Part shown: positions 1 to 7,615 of the stretch, one piece after another
Position numbering within the stretch: the first letter of the stretch is position 1
How the letters are laid out: every line of letters starts with the position of its first letter
Source of the DNA: Aggregatilineales bacterium
GTDB lineage: Bacteria; Chloroflexota; Anaerolineae; Aggregatilineales; Ch27
Direction: 5' to 3'
DNA: 45,461 bases
Assembly: GCA_029976025.1 (NCBI GenBank)
Contig: JARKNX010000066.1
Location: 1 to 45,461, forward strand
The notes under the pieces: generated by a model
What the model was told of the DNA's origin: nothing
The model's input: only the letters and a program-made list of their open reading frames with translations
Databases searched by the model: none
Translations under genes and position numbers: made by a program

Positions 1-1
1 T

Positions 2-613
2 TCCGCCGTGAATGCCGAGACCGGCCAGGGCCTGTGGACGACAAGCCTGGCCGGGGCCGTCGCCGGGACGCCTGCTTATGAGGACGGCACCCTCTATGTC
101 GGCACTTTCGGCGGCCTGCTGTACGCCATCAACGCCAGCGATGGCTCTGTCCGCAACACCTTCCGCGCGGCGAACTGGGTGTGGGGCGGCCCGGCGCTCG
201 TCGATGGCGTGCTGTACTTCGGCGATATGAGCGGCATCCTCTACGCTGTGCAGGCGGAGACGCTCAACCCGATCTGGCAGCGCCAGGTGGCCGGGAGCGG
301 TATCCGCCAGACGCCGCTGGTGCTCGCTGACCGCATCATCGTCGGGTCGCGAGACGGCCAGTTATACGCGGTCAAGCGCGAGGACGCCCAGCCGATCTGG
401 ACCCAGAATATGGGGGCGGGCATAGTGGGCAATTCCATACAGCTTGAGAATGGCCTGATCGTTATCTCCACATTAGCCCATGATCGCCAGCTTGTTGCCC
501 TGACCCCGGACGGTCAGCAGGTGTGGCAGTACCCGATAGCGCAGGTCGTCACGACACCAGAAGCAGCGACGCCGGCGGGCGAGGTCGAGAGCACAGCGAC
601 CGCCGTCCCATAG
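2..613 (+). CDS. PQQ-type beta-propeller repeat protein, 3' part
   Basis: This is the C-terminal part of a gene that begins before the window; the frame is open to the left edge, so the GTG at position 8 is not a convincing start. About 200 residues are visible. They carry repeats of the PQQ/WD-like kind, with blades such as AVNAETGQGLW, LYAINASDGSVRNTF, LYAVQAETLNPIW and LYAVKREDAQPIW, each pairing a Tyr-Ala-Val/Ile strand with a Gly/Trp-ending strand. Such propellers are usually secreted or lipid-anchored scaffolds; BamB and PQQ dehydrogenases are examples. No catalytic residues can be assigned here. The C-terminus is an Ala/Thr/Pro-rich tail. It ends 29 bases before yidC on the same strand, so the two may be cotranscribed. 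The fold is fairly sure, the function is not. Confidence 0.75.
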   Translation, partial: SAVNAETGQGLWTTSLAGAVAGTPAYEDGTLYVGTFGGLLYAINASDGSVRNTFRAANWVWGGPALVDGVLYFGDMSGILYAVQAETLNPIWQRQVAGSGIRQTPLVLADRIIVGSRDGQLYAVKREDAQPIWTQNMGAGIVGNSIQLENGLIVISTLAHDRQLVALTPDGQQVWQYPIAQVVTTPEAATPAGEVESTATAVP

Positions 614-642
614 CCCGACGATTATCAGGATAGAAGAAGACC

Positions 643-1554
643 ATGTGGGATCTCATCCTTAACCCGTTTGTCACCGCCCTGATCTTTCTGTACCAGATTC
701 TGGCCCAGAATACCGTCCTGGCGATCATCGCCTTCACCGTGCTGGTCCGCCTGCTCATGCACCCTCTGACCATACAGCAGCAGCGCTCCATGAAAGCGCA
801 GCAGGAAATCCAGCCCAAGCTCAAGAAGCTGCAGGAGAAGTATAAGGGCGACCGCGAAAAGATGTCGCAGGCGCAGATGGATCTCTACCGCGAGCACGGC
901 ATCAACCCGCTGGGGGGCTGCCTGCCGCTGCTGATCCAGTTCCCGCTCATCATCGGCCTGTACCAGGCCATCATCATGGTCCTCGGCGCGACGCCGCTCC
1001 AGCTCCTGGACCTCAACGGGCGCATCCTGATCCCCACCCTGAATCAGGTCGTGCCGCTCAGCCAGTCCTTCCTGTGGCTCAACCTGGCCCAGCCGGACCC
1101 GTTCTACATTCTGCCGGTGCTGGTGCTGATCACCACCTGGGTCCAGCAGAAGCTGATGACGCCCGCCGCCAGCGGGCAGGACGGCGGTCAGGCGGCCCAG
1201 ATGACCAAGTCCATGGGCACGGTCATGCCGATCATGTTCTTCTTTTTCTCCCTGTCCTTCGCCTCTGGCCTTTCCATCTACTTTGTGACCTCCAACATCC
1301 TCGGCATCATTCAGTACTGGAAAATGGGCAGGGCCAACCTGGGCAACCTCATCCCCTCCTTCCTGAACCGTTCCCCCCAGGCCAGCAAGAGCAGCATTGT
1401 CATCGAGCAGACCGCCGAGGGCGCGTCCGGCAAGTCCGGAACCGGCAAGACAAAGCGCAAGGTGGTCAGCGCGGGCGATTTTGTCATCGAACAGACTTCT
1501 GACAGTCCATCCGGCAAGTCTAAAGCCGACCAGGTAGAGCAAGGGATAGAGTAG
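643..1554 (+). CDS. yidC: YidC/Oxa1-family membrane protein insertase
   Basis: The 303-residue protein inserts and folds proteins in the cytoplasmic membrane, alone or with SecYEG. It has the short Gram-positive/Chloroflexota form, without the large periplasmic domain of proteobacterial YidC. Hydrophobic segments lie near residues 20-40, 90-115, 145-175 and 190-228. Arg36 (in LVRLLMHPLT) fits the conserved arginine of the hydrophilic groove. A basic amphipathic hairpin follows (QQQRSMKAQQEIQPKLKKLQ), then the family signature GINPLGGCLPLLIQFP. There is no lipobox, unlike many Gram-positive homologues. The cytoplasmic tail holds two copies of a VIEQT...SGKS segment near residues 252-266 and 282-296. 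The stop codon directly abuts the ATG of jag, the usual yidC-jag pairing, but rnpA and rpmH are not upstream here. Confidence 0.95.
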   Translation: MWDLILNPFVTALIFLYQILAQNTVLAIIAFTVLVRLLMHPLTIQQQRSMKAQQEIQPKLKKLQEKYKGDREKMSQAQMDLYREHGINPLGGCLPLLIQFPLIIGLYQAIIMVLGATPLQLLDLNGRILIPTLNQVVPLSQSFLWLNLAQPDPFYILPVLVLITTWVQQKLMTPAASGQDGGQAAQMTKSMGTVMPIMFFFFSLSFASGLSIYFVTSNILGIIQYWKMGRANLGNLIPSFLNRSPQASKSSIVIEQTAEGASGKSGTGKTKRKVVSAGDFVIEQTSDSPSGKSKADQVEQGIE

Positions 1555-2523
1555 ATGAGCGAACCACGGTTCGTCGAAGCAACCGGGCCAGATGTCGAAA
1601 CCGCCATCAAGAACGGCCTGGCCCGACTGGGTGTAGACAGCAAGGATATCATCGTCGAGGTGCTGGAAGAATCCAGCCGCGGGTTGTTCGGCATCGGCGG
1701 CCGCCCGGCCAAAGTGCGGCTGACGCTGCTGGCCCCGCCGCCCCGCAAAGAGAGCCGGGAAGCCGCGCCCGCTGAGCGGCCTGACAAAGAAGCCGGCAAG
1801 AAGCCCCGCCGCCGCCGGCGCAAGAAACCCGCCGCCGCCGATTCCCCCGCCGCGAGCAGCGGCCAGCCCCGCAACCAGAAATCCGCCCGCCCGGCGGAAC
1901 CCAGGCCGCCGCGCGCGCCCGGCCCCGACAGCGACTATGAAGGCGACGAGGACGACATTTACGACGACGACCTGGCGGACGAAGAGACACCCCTCTTCTA
2001 CAGCGAGGAACATGCCCGCCCCGCCCCCGAGGATGACGAAGAAGCCCGCTCCGCCAGCGAAACGCTCCAGGAGCTGCTGACCCGGATGGATATCAGGGCC
2101 AGCGTGCAGGCCTACTACGTGGACCCCGCCGATGAGAGCGAAGTCGGGCCGCTGGTGCTGCAGGTGACTGGTAAGGACCTGGGGACGCTCATCGGGCGGC
2201 GCGGCGAGACGCTGGCCGCGCTCCAGTACGTGACGCGCCTGATTGTCAGCCGCGATCTGCAGCGCCGCACCAACCTGGTCGTGGACGTGGAGCATTATAA
2301 GGCCCGCCGGGAAAAACGCCTGCACAGCCTGGCCCTGCGCATGGCCAAGCAGGCCGCCCAGAACGGGCGCACCGTCAGCCTGGAGCCGATGCCGGCCTAC
2401 GAGCGGCGCATCATCCACCTGTCGCTGCGCGGGCGGAGCGATGTCTATACGCAGAGCGTCGGCGAGGGCGAAGCCCGCAAGGTCACCATCGTCCCGGTCA
2501 GGGATCGCCCGCCGGGCCGTTAA
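1555..2523 (+). CDS. jag: Jag/KhpB RNA-binding protein (Jag-N, KH, R3H)
   Basis: The 322-residue protein has the full Jag architecture. A Jag-N domain lies at about residues 3-55 (FVEATGPDVETAIKNGLARL, then SSRGLFGIGGRPA). A low-complexity linker follows, with a very basic patch near 85-92 and an acidic Asp/Glu stretch near 125-160. A type II KH domain occupies about 180-245 with its GxxG loop as IGRRGE. A C-terminal R3H domain has Arg-x3-His in ERRIIHLSL. Jag/KhpB proteins bind RNA and, with KhpA, influence cell elongation and division in Gram-positive bacteria. The gene begins at the base after the yidC stop, which implies translational coupling. The linker of roughly 120 residues is longer than in Firmicutes. 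Confidence 0.93.
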   Translation: MSEPRFVEATGPDVETAIKNGLARLGVDSKDIIVEVLEESSRGLFGIGGRPAKVRLTLLAPPPRKESREAAPAERPDKEAGKKPRRRRRKKPAAADSPAASSGQPRNQKSARPAEPRPPRAPGPDSDYEGDEDDIYDDDLADEETPLFYSEEHARPAPEDDEEARSASETLQELLTRMDIRASVQAYYVDPADESEVGPLVLQVTGKDLGTLIGRRGETLAALQYVTRLIVSRDLQRRTNLVVDVEHYKARREKRLHSLALRMAKQAAQNGRTVSLEPMPAYERRIIHLSLRGRSDVYTQSVGEGEARKVTIVPVRDRPPGR

Positions 2524-2543
2524 GCCTTTATGTGTCTGCAGGA

Positions 2544-2587
2544 GCGGCTGGCAGCGGATTCTGCGGGGTCCGTGCCGGCCGCTTTTT
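2544..2587 (+). terminator. Rho-independent terminator after jag
   Basis: A 9-base stem, GCGGCTGGC (2544-2552) with GCCGGCCGC (2574-2582), has one G-T wobble and is followed directly by five T. It lies 20 bases past the jag stop and should end the yidC-jag transcript. Confidence 0.65.
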
Positions 2588-2667
2588 GTATTTCAGAGGG
2601 GGCCTGTTGGATGCCCCGCCCGCCGGGGGCGCCCGGCGCAGGCCCCCGCCTTTCCGCCCTTTCTCAC

Positions 2668-2697
2668 GCGACAAATCGGCCCGGAGTGTGGTATAGT
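2668..2697 (+). promoter_or_regulatory. Probable promoter of the 2777 methyltransferase
   Basis: A -10 like TATAGT (2692-2697) sits 18 bases after GCGACA (2668-2673), a weak -35. It lies 80 bases before the start codon, after the jag terminator. Confidence 0.4.
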
Positions 2698-2776
2698 GGT
2701 GCGCTATCGGGGCATATCCGGCCCACTATCCCCGTTGGCGCTCCTGCCTGAATCCGGTGGCTGAAGGCGTTTATCC

Positions 2777-3667
2777 ATGACTCCAACTGACTCAGTGAAC
2801 GACCGCGCCGCGCGGACCCGCCAGGCTTACGATACCGACGACAAGCTCAATGTGCGCTACCAGACGCACGAGAAATACACGGTCCCCCGGCTGGATTTCA
2901 AGGCGTGGGTGTTGGACTGCATCCGCTGGCAGGGCAACGAGCGCGTGCTGGACCTGGGGGCCGGGCCGGGCAGCTATTTTGCCGCAGTCAAGGCGCGCAT
3001 CCCGTGGGGGGAGCATGTCGCCGGCGATCTGTCGCTGGGCATGGTCCGCCGCCAGAAAAGCCTGGATATCGCCGCCGGCAGCCGGCTGATCAATCTGGAC
3101 GCGCAGACGCTGCCTTTCGCCGATGCGACGTTCGACGTTGTGCTGGCCAACCACATGCTCTACCACGTCCCCGATGTCGATAAAGCCGTGGCCGAGATTC
3201 GGCGCGTCCTCAAGCCGCAGGGCATCCTGCTGGCCGCCACGAACAGCATCAACAACATGCCGGAGCTGCGCACCCTGTACCGGCGGGCGCTGCTCCTGCT
3301 GACCAACTTCAAATACCAGGTGGAGCTGCTGCCTTCTGAGGTGGAGGGCTTCTGCCTGGAGAACGCCGCATCGATCCTGGGCCGGCATTTCTTCGCCGTC
3401 GCCCGCCACGATCTGCCCTCCGCCCTGATCTTCCCGGAGGCGGAACCGGTCATCGCCTATCTGCAGAGCACGCGCGATCTGGAAGAATCGAACCTGCCAG
3501 AAGATGTGACCTGGGAGGAGTTCGTCAGCGTGATGGAGCAGCAGGTCCGGCGTCTGATCACATATTCCGGCAAGATGAGTGTCAAGAAGCTGGCCGGCGC
3601 GATTGTGGCGACGGATGCTGGCGGGTTCGCGGCGGAATACGTCCGGCATCTGCAGGCGCCCGGCTGA
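2777..3667 (+). CDS. SAM-dependent class I methyltransferase
   Basis: The 296-residue protein has the class I Rossmann methyltransferase core. Motif I is VLDLGAGPGSY near residues 55-65. An acidic motif II follows in AGDLSLGMV. The stretch LPFADATFDVVLANHMLYHV near 115-135 is the typical motif IV region, and RRVLKPQGILLAATNS is motif VI. This is the UbiE/Methyltransf_11 type, and the substrate cannot be told from sequence. The N-terminus (TRQAYDTDDKLNVRYQTHEKYT) resembles small-molecule methyltransferases in which this segment lids the active site. It is a single gene between the jag terminator and the pyr leader, with its own probable promoter. Confidence 0.8.
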   Translation: MTPTDSVNDRAARTRQAYDTDDKLNVRYQTHEKYTVPRLDFKAWVLDCIRWQGNERVLDLGAGPGSYFAAVKARIPWGEHVAGDLSLGMVRRQKSLDIAAGSRLINLDAQTLPFADATFDVVLANHMLYHVPDVDKAVAEIRRVLKPQGILLAATNSINNMPELRTLYRRALLLLTNFKYQVELLPSEVEGFCLENAASILGRHFFAVARHDLPSALIFPEAEPVIAYLQSTRDLEESNLPEDVTWEEFVSVMEQQVRRLITYSGKMSVKKLAGAIVATDAGGFAAEYVRHLQAPG

Positions 3668-3700
3668 GCGCCCGCCTCTCCCTCAAATTTCATTTTTTCC

Positions 3701-3729
3701 TTGACAAACCCGGCTCCGCGTAGGACAAT
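3701..3729 (+). promoter_or_regulatory. Probable promoter of the pyr cluster
   Basis: A perfect -35 TTGACA (3701-3706), a 17-base spacer and GACAAT (3724-3729) make a good sigma-A type promoter. It lies about 330 bases before pyrB and gives a long leader RNA. No other promoter of this quality is seen before pyrB. Confidence 0.6.
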
Positions 3730-3735
3730 GCAGGT

Positions 3736-3761
3736 CCGGGAGCAGGCCGCCCGGTTTTTTT
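3736..3761 (+). terminator. Short hairpin with T-run at the start of the pyr leader
   Basis: The stem CCGGG (3736-3740) with CCCGG (3750-3754) is followed by seven T. It could be the terminator of the upstream methyltransferase, but it also sits at the predicted transcription start of the pyr promoter. The 5-bp stem is weak. Confidence 0.45.
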
Positions 3762-3810
3762 GTGCCTCTCTCCCGCCTGCAGGACCCGAACTGCCGCTGT
3801 ATCTGTGAGG

Positions 3811-4017
3811 ATGATAACGCTCTATGTCCGCTGCTCACTCCGAAGCCCGGCCCATCCGGCCCGCCGCCGGAGCGCCGACATCAGGGAGGGCGCGCCGGTC
3901 GGCGCGCGGCATCCTCGCGCCGTTCACACCTCGCTATGGTGGCCGCCGTGCGGTCCCGTCCACATTTATATTCTGTTTTCAGTGAGCCAAACCACCCATT
4001 CGGGTGGTTTTTTTTGA
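3811..4017 (+). CDS. Possible leader peptide of the pyr cluster
   Basis: This open frame is 68 codons from the ATG at 3811; an in-frame TTG at 3760 would extend it. It ends HIYILFSVSQTTHSGGFF, and its stop codon lies in the T-run of the terminator at 3989-4015. Codons just before the terminator are unusually U-rich (about 3961-3980) for this GC-rich DNA. The arrangement mirrors the enterobacterial pyrBI leader, where translation of a U-rich leader ORF across the attenuator prevents termination when UTP is low. The ribosome binding site is poor, since GAGG touches the ATG. The frame could be chance, so I give it low confidence as a gene. Confidence 0.3.
   Translation: MITLYVRCSLRSPAHPARRRSADIREGAPVGARHPRAVHTSLWWPPCGPVHIYILFSVSQTTHSGGFF
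3989..4015 (+). terminator. Attenuator-like terminator upstream of pyrB
   Basis: A perfect 9-base stem, AAACCACCC (3989-3997) with GGGTGGTTT (4002-4010), has a 4-base loop ATTC and is followed by five T. It lies between the probable pyr promoter and the pyrB start, only 18 bases before the ATG, where a normal gene-end terminator would block pyrB. This position is the signature of transcription attenuation. Confidence 0.75.
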
Positions 4018-4033
4018 GGAGAACCCAGTCATC

Positions 4034-5107
4034 ATGAACCCAACGCTCCTGCAAGCCGACCTGCGCCAGTCCCGCCGCTTCATCGATACTTATATCCCGC
4101 CCCGGATCGACGGCGAATTTGCCGGGAAGCACATCCTCTCCGTCGATCAGTTTGAGCGTCACGATCTGCAAATCCTGTTCGATGCGACCGCCTCCATCCG
4201 CCGCCGCATGAAGCAGAACGACCGCGGCCTGCTTCAGCTTGGCGCCGGGCGGGTCATGGCTACCCTGTTCTACGAAGCCAGCACCCGGACGGATATGTCC
4301 TTCCAGGCGGCGATGAGCCACCTGGGCGGGCAGGTGATCACCGCCAGCAACGGCGTGCATTTCTCCTCCATCTACAAGGGCGAGAATCTGGCCGATACCA
4401 TCCGCGCCGTGGGCTGCTACTCCGACGTGATCGTGCTGCGCCACCCGGAGGTCGGGTCCTCCTATGAGGCGGCCTACTACGTCGATACCCTGCGCGAGCA
4501 GGAAGTCGTGCGCCACCCGGTCGTGATCAGCGGCGGCGACGGCGTCGGCGAGCACCCCACCCAGGCTCTGCTGGATGCCTTCACCATCTACGACGCCAAA
4601 GGACGGCTGGAGAATCTGGATATCACCCTGGTCGGCGACCTCAAGCACGGCCGCACCGTGCATTCGCTGGCCAAGCTGATCGCCCGTTACGAGGCGAAGA
4701 ATGTCCACTTCAACTTTGTCGCGCCAGAAGCCCTGCGTATGCCGGAGCATATCGCCGCACTGGTGCAGGACTACGGCATCCGGACTTATGAGACGGACAA
4801 CCTGGACGACGTGCTGGGCGATACCGACGTGATCTACTGGACCCGCGTACAGGAAGAGCGCTTCAATGACCCGGCGGACTACGAGGCGATCAAGGATCGC
4901 TTCGTCATGACGCCGCCGGTGCTGGCCCGGGCCAAATCCGATGCCATCCTGATGCACCCGCTGCCCCGCAAGAACGAGATGGGCACGCCCGACGATCACG
5001 ACCAGTTGGACGCTGACCCGCGTGCAATTTACTTCCGCCAGATGGAAAACGGCATGTTTGTCCGCATGACCCTGCTGGCCAAAGTGCTCGGCGGGCTGTG
5101 GGTGTAG
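4034..5107 (+). CDS. pyrB: Aspartate carbamoyltransferase catalytic subunit
   Basis: The enzyme joins carbamoyl phosphate to L-aspartate, the committed step of pyrimidine synthesis. The protein has 357 residues. It shows the carbamoyl-phosphate loop EASTRTDMSFQAAM, HPTQALLDAFTIY (His and Gln ligands), GDLKHGRTVHSL (Arg contacting the substrate), RVQEERF and HPLPRKNEM (the Leu-Pro pair). It is slightly longer than the usual 300-310 residues, with an N-terminal extension of about 20. I chose the ATG at 4034 because GAGGAG lies about 10 bases upstream; the in-frame GTG at 4004 lies inside the terminator hairpin. It is the first gene of the pyr cluster and sits behind an attenuator-like terminator. 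No pyrI regulatory subunit or pyrR is seen. Confidence 0.95.
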   Translation: MNPTLLQADLRQSRRFIDTYIPPRIDGEFAGKHILSVDQFERHDLQILFDATASIRRRMKQNDRGLLQLGAGRVMATLFYEASTRTDMSFQAAMSHLGGQVITASNGVHFSSIYKGENLADTIRAVGCYSDVIVLRHPEVGSSYEAAYYVDTLREQEVVRHPVVISGGDGVGEHPTQALLDAFTIYDAKGRLENLDITLVGDLKHGRTVHSLAKLIARYEAKNVHFNFVAPEALRMPEHIAALVQDYGIRTYETDNLDDVLGDTDVIYWTRVQEERFNDPADYEAIKDRFVMTPPVLARAKSDAILMHPLPRKNEMGTPDDHDQLDADPRAIYFRQMENGMFVRMTLLAKVLGGLWV

Positions 5108-5241
5108 CGCCGGGGCCGCGCATCTGTGGAGCAGGCAAGGGAGCCTGACAGAGATCGCCCTCCCGGTCTCCTCCGAGCTTCATCAGCGAGCAATGCTTTT
5201 AGCCGCGTCCGGCGCCGCTCCGGATATGAGGGAGGCAGCAA

Positions 5242-6315
5242 GTGACCAATCTCCTGACTCTGCCCGGCCCGCTTGACCCGCACGTACACCTGCGCGGCCT
5301 GGAGTGGTCGCACAAGGCCACTTTCGTCAGCGAGACGGCGGCCGCCCTGGCCGGGGGCTACTGGGCCGTGCTCGATATGCCCAATACGCCGCCGGCCACC
5401 ATCAGCCAGGCCGCCCTGCAGACCAAGCTGGCGGCTATCGGCGGCGAGGCGGTGTGCGACTGGGGCGTTTACTTCGGCGCCAGCCAGGACGACAACACCG
5501 CCGAGTACGCCGGGCTGACAGACGTATGCGGCCTGAAGATGTACAATAACGCCACCACCGGCTCCCTCCTGATCGGGGAGCAGGCCCTCCGCGCCCGGCA
5601 TTACGCCGCCTGGCCGGCGGGGAAAGTGATCGCCGTGCACGCTGAAGGGCCGACGGTGGCCGAGGTGCTGGAGCTGGTGCGGCGGTACCGCCGGCCCACG
5701 CACTTCTGCCATATCAGCACTATTGAGGAGCTGGACTACCTGCGAGCGGCGAAGGCCGCCGGGCTGCCGGTCAGCATCGGCGTGACGCCGCACCATCTCT
5801 ACCTGACCGAGGACGATGTGCGGACGCTGGGGCCGCTGGGGCGGATGAAGCCGGAGCTGAAGACGCAGTCCGACGTGTGCGCGTTATGGGTGGCCATCGA
5901 CGAGGGGCTGGTCGATGTGGTCGAATCCGATCACGCGCCGCACACGCTGGCCGAGAAGGCGGCGGACATCCCGCCATCGGGCGTGCCCGGCCTGGAGACG
6001 ACGCTGCCGCTGCTGGGCAAGGCGGTGCATGACGGGCGGCTGACCGCCGGGCAGATGATCGCGCTGGTGGCGACCAACCCGGCCCGCATCTTCGGCCTGC
6101 ACCCCCCGGCGGAGACGTACACCGTCTTCGACCTGGACGACGCTTACGTGATTGAGCGCGGCGGCCTGCGCACGCTGCCCGGCTGGTCGCCGTTCGAGGG
6201 GATGCGCGTCTACGGCCGGGTGCGCGAAGTCTGGATTCGCGGGCGGAAGGTCTTCGACGGCGAGCGCGTCCTGGCCGCGCCCGGCTCCGGCATCAACCTG
6301 TTCGCGGGGAGGTGA
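5242..6315 (+). CDS. pyrC: Dihydroorotase
   Basis: The enzyme cyclises carbamoyl aspartate to dihydroorotate. The protein has 357 residues from a GTG start preceded by GGGAGG. Amidohydrolase metal motifs are visible: DPHVHLRG (HxH, residues 12-19), LKMYNN near 97 (the position of the carboxylated lysine), HAEG near 133, HFCHIST near 153, and SDHAPHTLAEK near 232 with the catalytic Asp. It is shorter than class I DHOases of about 430 residues and starts almost at the HxH motif, so the usual N-terminal beta-sandwich segment is trimmed. It lies 134 bases after pyrB and 5 bases before the pyrD ATG. Confidence 0.92.
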   Translation: MTNLLTLPGPLDPHVHLRGLEWSHKATFVSETAAALAGGYWAVLDMPNTPPATISQAALQTKLAAIGGEAVCDWGVYFGASQDDNTAEYAGLTDVCGLKMYNNATTGSLLIGEQALRARHYAAWPAGKVIAVHAEGPTVAEVLELVRRYRRPTHFCHISTIEELDYLRAAKAAGLPVSIGVTPHHLYLTEDDVRTLGPLGRMKPELKTQSDVCALWVAIDEGLVDVVESDHAPHTLAEKAADIPPSGVPGLETTLPLLGKAVHDGRLTAGQMIALVATNPARIFGLHPPAETYTVFDLDDAYVIERGGLRTLPGWSPFEGMRVYGRVREVWIRGRKVFDGERVLAAPGSGINLFAGR

Positions 6316-6320
6316 GGCCT

Positions 6321-7475
6321 ATGCGGACCGCCCTGCTAAACCTGATCGGGGCGCTGTATGCCGGCGGGCTGCGCCCGCTGATCTTCCGCGCCACGGCGCA
6401 GGACGCGCACGAGCGCATGATGGGCGCGCTGCGCCGGGCCGACCGCGCGGTCTGGCTGTACGCGGCGCTGCGGGCCATCCGGCGGGCGGTCGCGCCCCCC
6501 TGGCCGGTCGAAGTCGGCGGCGTCCGGCTCGACTCGCCGCTGATCCTGGCCGCCGGGCTGGTCAAAGGCGACGGCTTTGCGTCGGAAGAAGCGGCGCTGG
6601 CGGCGGCCCGGGGCGGACAGAATATCATGCCCGGCTGGCGGGCGATCCCGGCCATAGCCGGGCTGGTGGAATTCGGCTCCTTCACCCGCTGGCCGCGGAT
6701 GGGTAACCCCGGCGTGGTCATGTGGCGGGACGAAGCGACCGGCTCCACCCAGAACCGCGTCGGGCTGAAGAACCCCGGCGCAGCGGCGGCGGCGGAGTTC
6801 CTGGCGGCGCGGGGGCACAGCCTGCCGCCCCGGTTCGGCATCAACATCGCCGTCAGCCCCGGCGTGGATGACCCCGACCGGCAGGTGTTGGAAGTGCTGG
6901 AATCGCTGGCGGCTTTCGTCGTGCGCGGCGTGACCCCGGCGTGGTTCACGCTCAACCTGAGCTGCCCCAATACCGAAGATGACCCCGGCGGTAACCAGAC
7001 CGCCGACCTGGCCGGGCAGGTCTGCGGCGCGGCAGTCGACTATCTCCGCACCGTCGCGGAAGACAGCGGCGCCCCGCCGGTCCCGCTGTGGGTCAAGGTC
7101 GGCCCCGATCTCTCCGCCGACCAGTACCGCGCCCTGATGCGCACTTTCGCCCGGGTCGGCGTGCGGGCGGTCGTGGCGACCAACACGCTGGGGATGCCCT
7201 CCCCGGACGATCCGTCCCTGACGGCGGGCGTGGGCGGCGGGCGGCTGCACGAGGCGGCGGTCCAGACGGCGGCGCTCCTGCTGGAGGAACAGCGGGCGGC
7301 GGGCGGCGGGGTTGACGTGCTCGGCTGCGGCGGCGTGGCGGACGGCGCGACCTGCGCCGATTTCTTCGCCCTGGGCGCGCCGGCGGTGCAGTACTGGACG
7401 GCGCTGGTCTACCGGGGGCCGCTGGCGGCGGCGCTGATAGCCGGTGAAGCGCGGGCGCTGACAAAAGAAATGTAA
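6321..7475 (+). CDS. pyrD: Dihydroorotate dehydrogenase
   Basis: This FMN enzyme oxidises dihydroorotate to orotate. The protein has 384 residues in a TIM barrel. The N-terminal layout resembles class 2 enzymes: a hydrophobic helix, then AQDAHERMMGALR, which matches the class 2 DPERAHEF region. NRVGLKNPG and GINIAVSP also match class 2. The catalytic-base segment, however, reads NLSCPNTEDDPGGNQ, with Cys where class 2 has Ser and class 1 has Cys. FMN-binding segments are WVKVGPDLS, ATNTLG and the GCGG phosphate loop. The ATG at 6321 has GGGGAGG 8 bases upstream; a GTG at 6312 overlaps the pyrC stop and is the alternative. The electron acceptor (quinone or a partner subunit) is uncertain, and no pyrK is present. 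Confidence 0.88.
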   Translation: MRTALLNLIGALYAGGLRPLIFRATAQDAHERMMGALRRADRAVWLYAALRAIRRAVAPPWPVEVGGVRLDSPLILAAGLVKGDGFASEEAALAAARGGQNIMPGWRAIPAIAGLVEFGSFTRWPRMGNPGVVMWRDEATGSTQNRVGLKNPGAAAAAEFLAARGHSLPPRFGINIAVSPGVDDPDRQVLEVLESLAAFVVRGVTPAWFTLNLSCPNTEDDPGGNQTADLAGQVCGAAVDYLRTVAEDSGAPPVPLWVKVGPDLSADQYRALMRTFARVGVRAVVATNTLGMPSPDDPSLTAGVGGGRLHEAAVQTAALLLEEQRAAGGGVDVLGCGGVADGATCADFFALGAPAVQYWTALVYRGPLAAALIAGEARALTKEM

Positions 7476-7484
7476 AGACACTGG

Positions 7485-7560
7485 AACCGCAAAGATGCAG
7501 AGGACGCAAAGAAAAACTCTCTGTTTTTTCTTCCTCTGCGCTCTCTGCGCCTTTGCAGTT
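7485..7560. repeat. Palindromic GCAGAG/GCAAAG repeat, copy 1
   Basis: The left arm (AACCGCAAAGATGCAGAGGA...) is imperfectly complementary to the right arm, which ends CTGCGCCTTTGCAGTT. It lies between pyrD and pyrE inside the cluster. Related palindromes occur near 12431-12520 and 39612-39664. Confidence 0.75.
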
Positions 7561-7615
7561 AGAATCCTTTTTGAGGCGTCGATGTGAGCGCATCCACCAG
7601 TCAGGGAGTCAGGGC

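Noticed and set aside
625-2418. Long minus-strand frame opposite yidC and jag
   Set aside because: It is antisense to two well-recognised genes; in GC-rich DNA such frames are common shadows.
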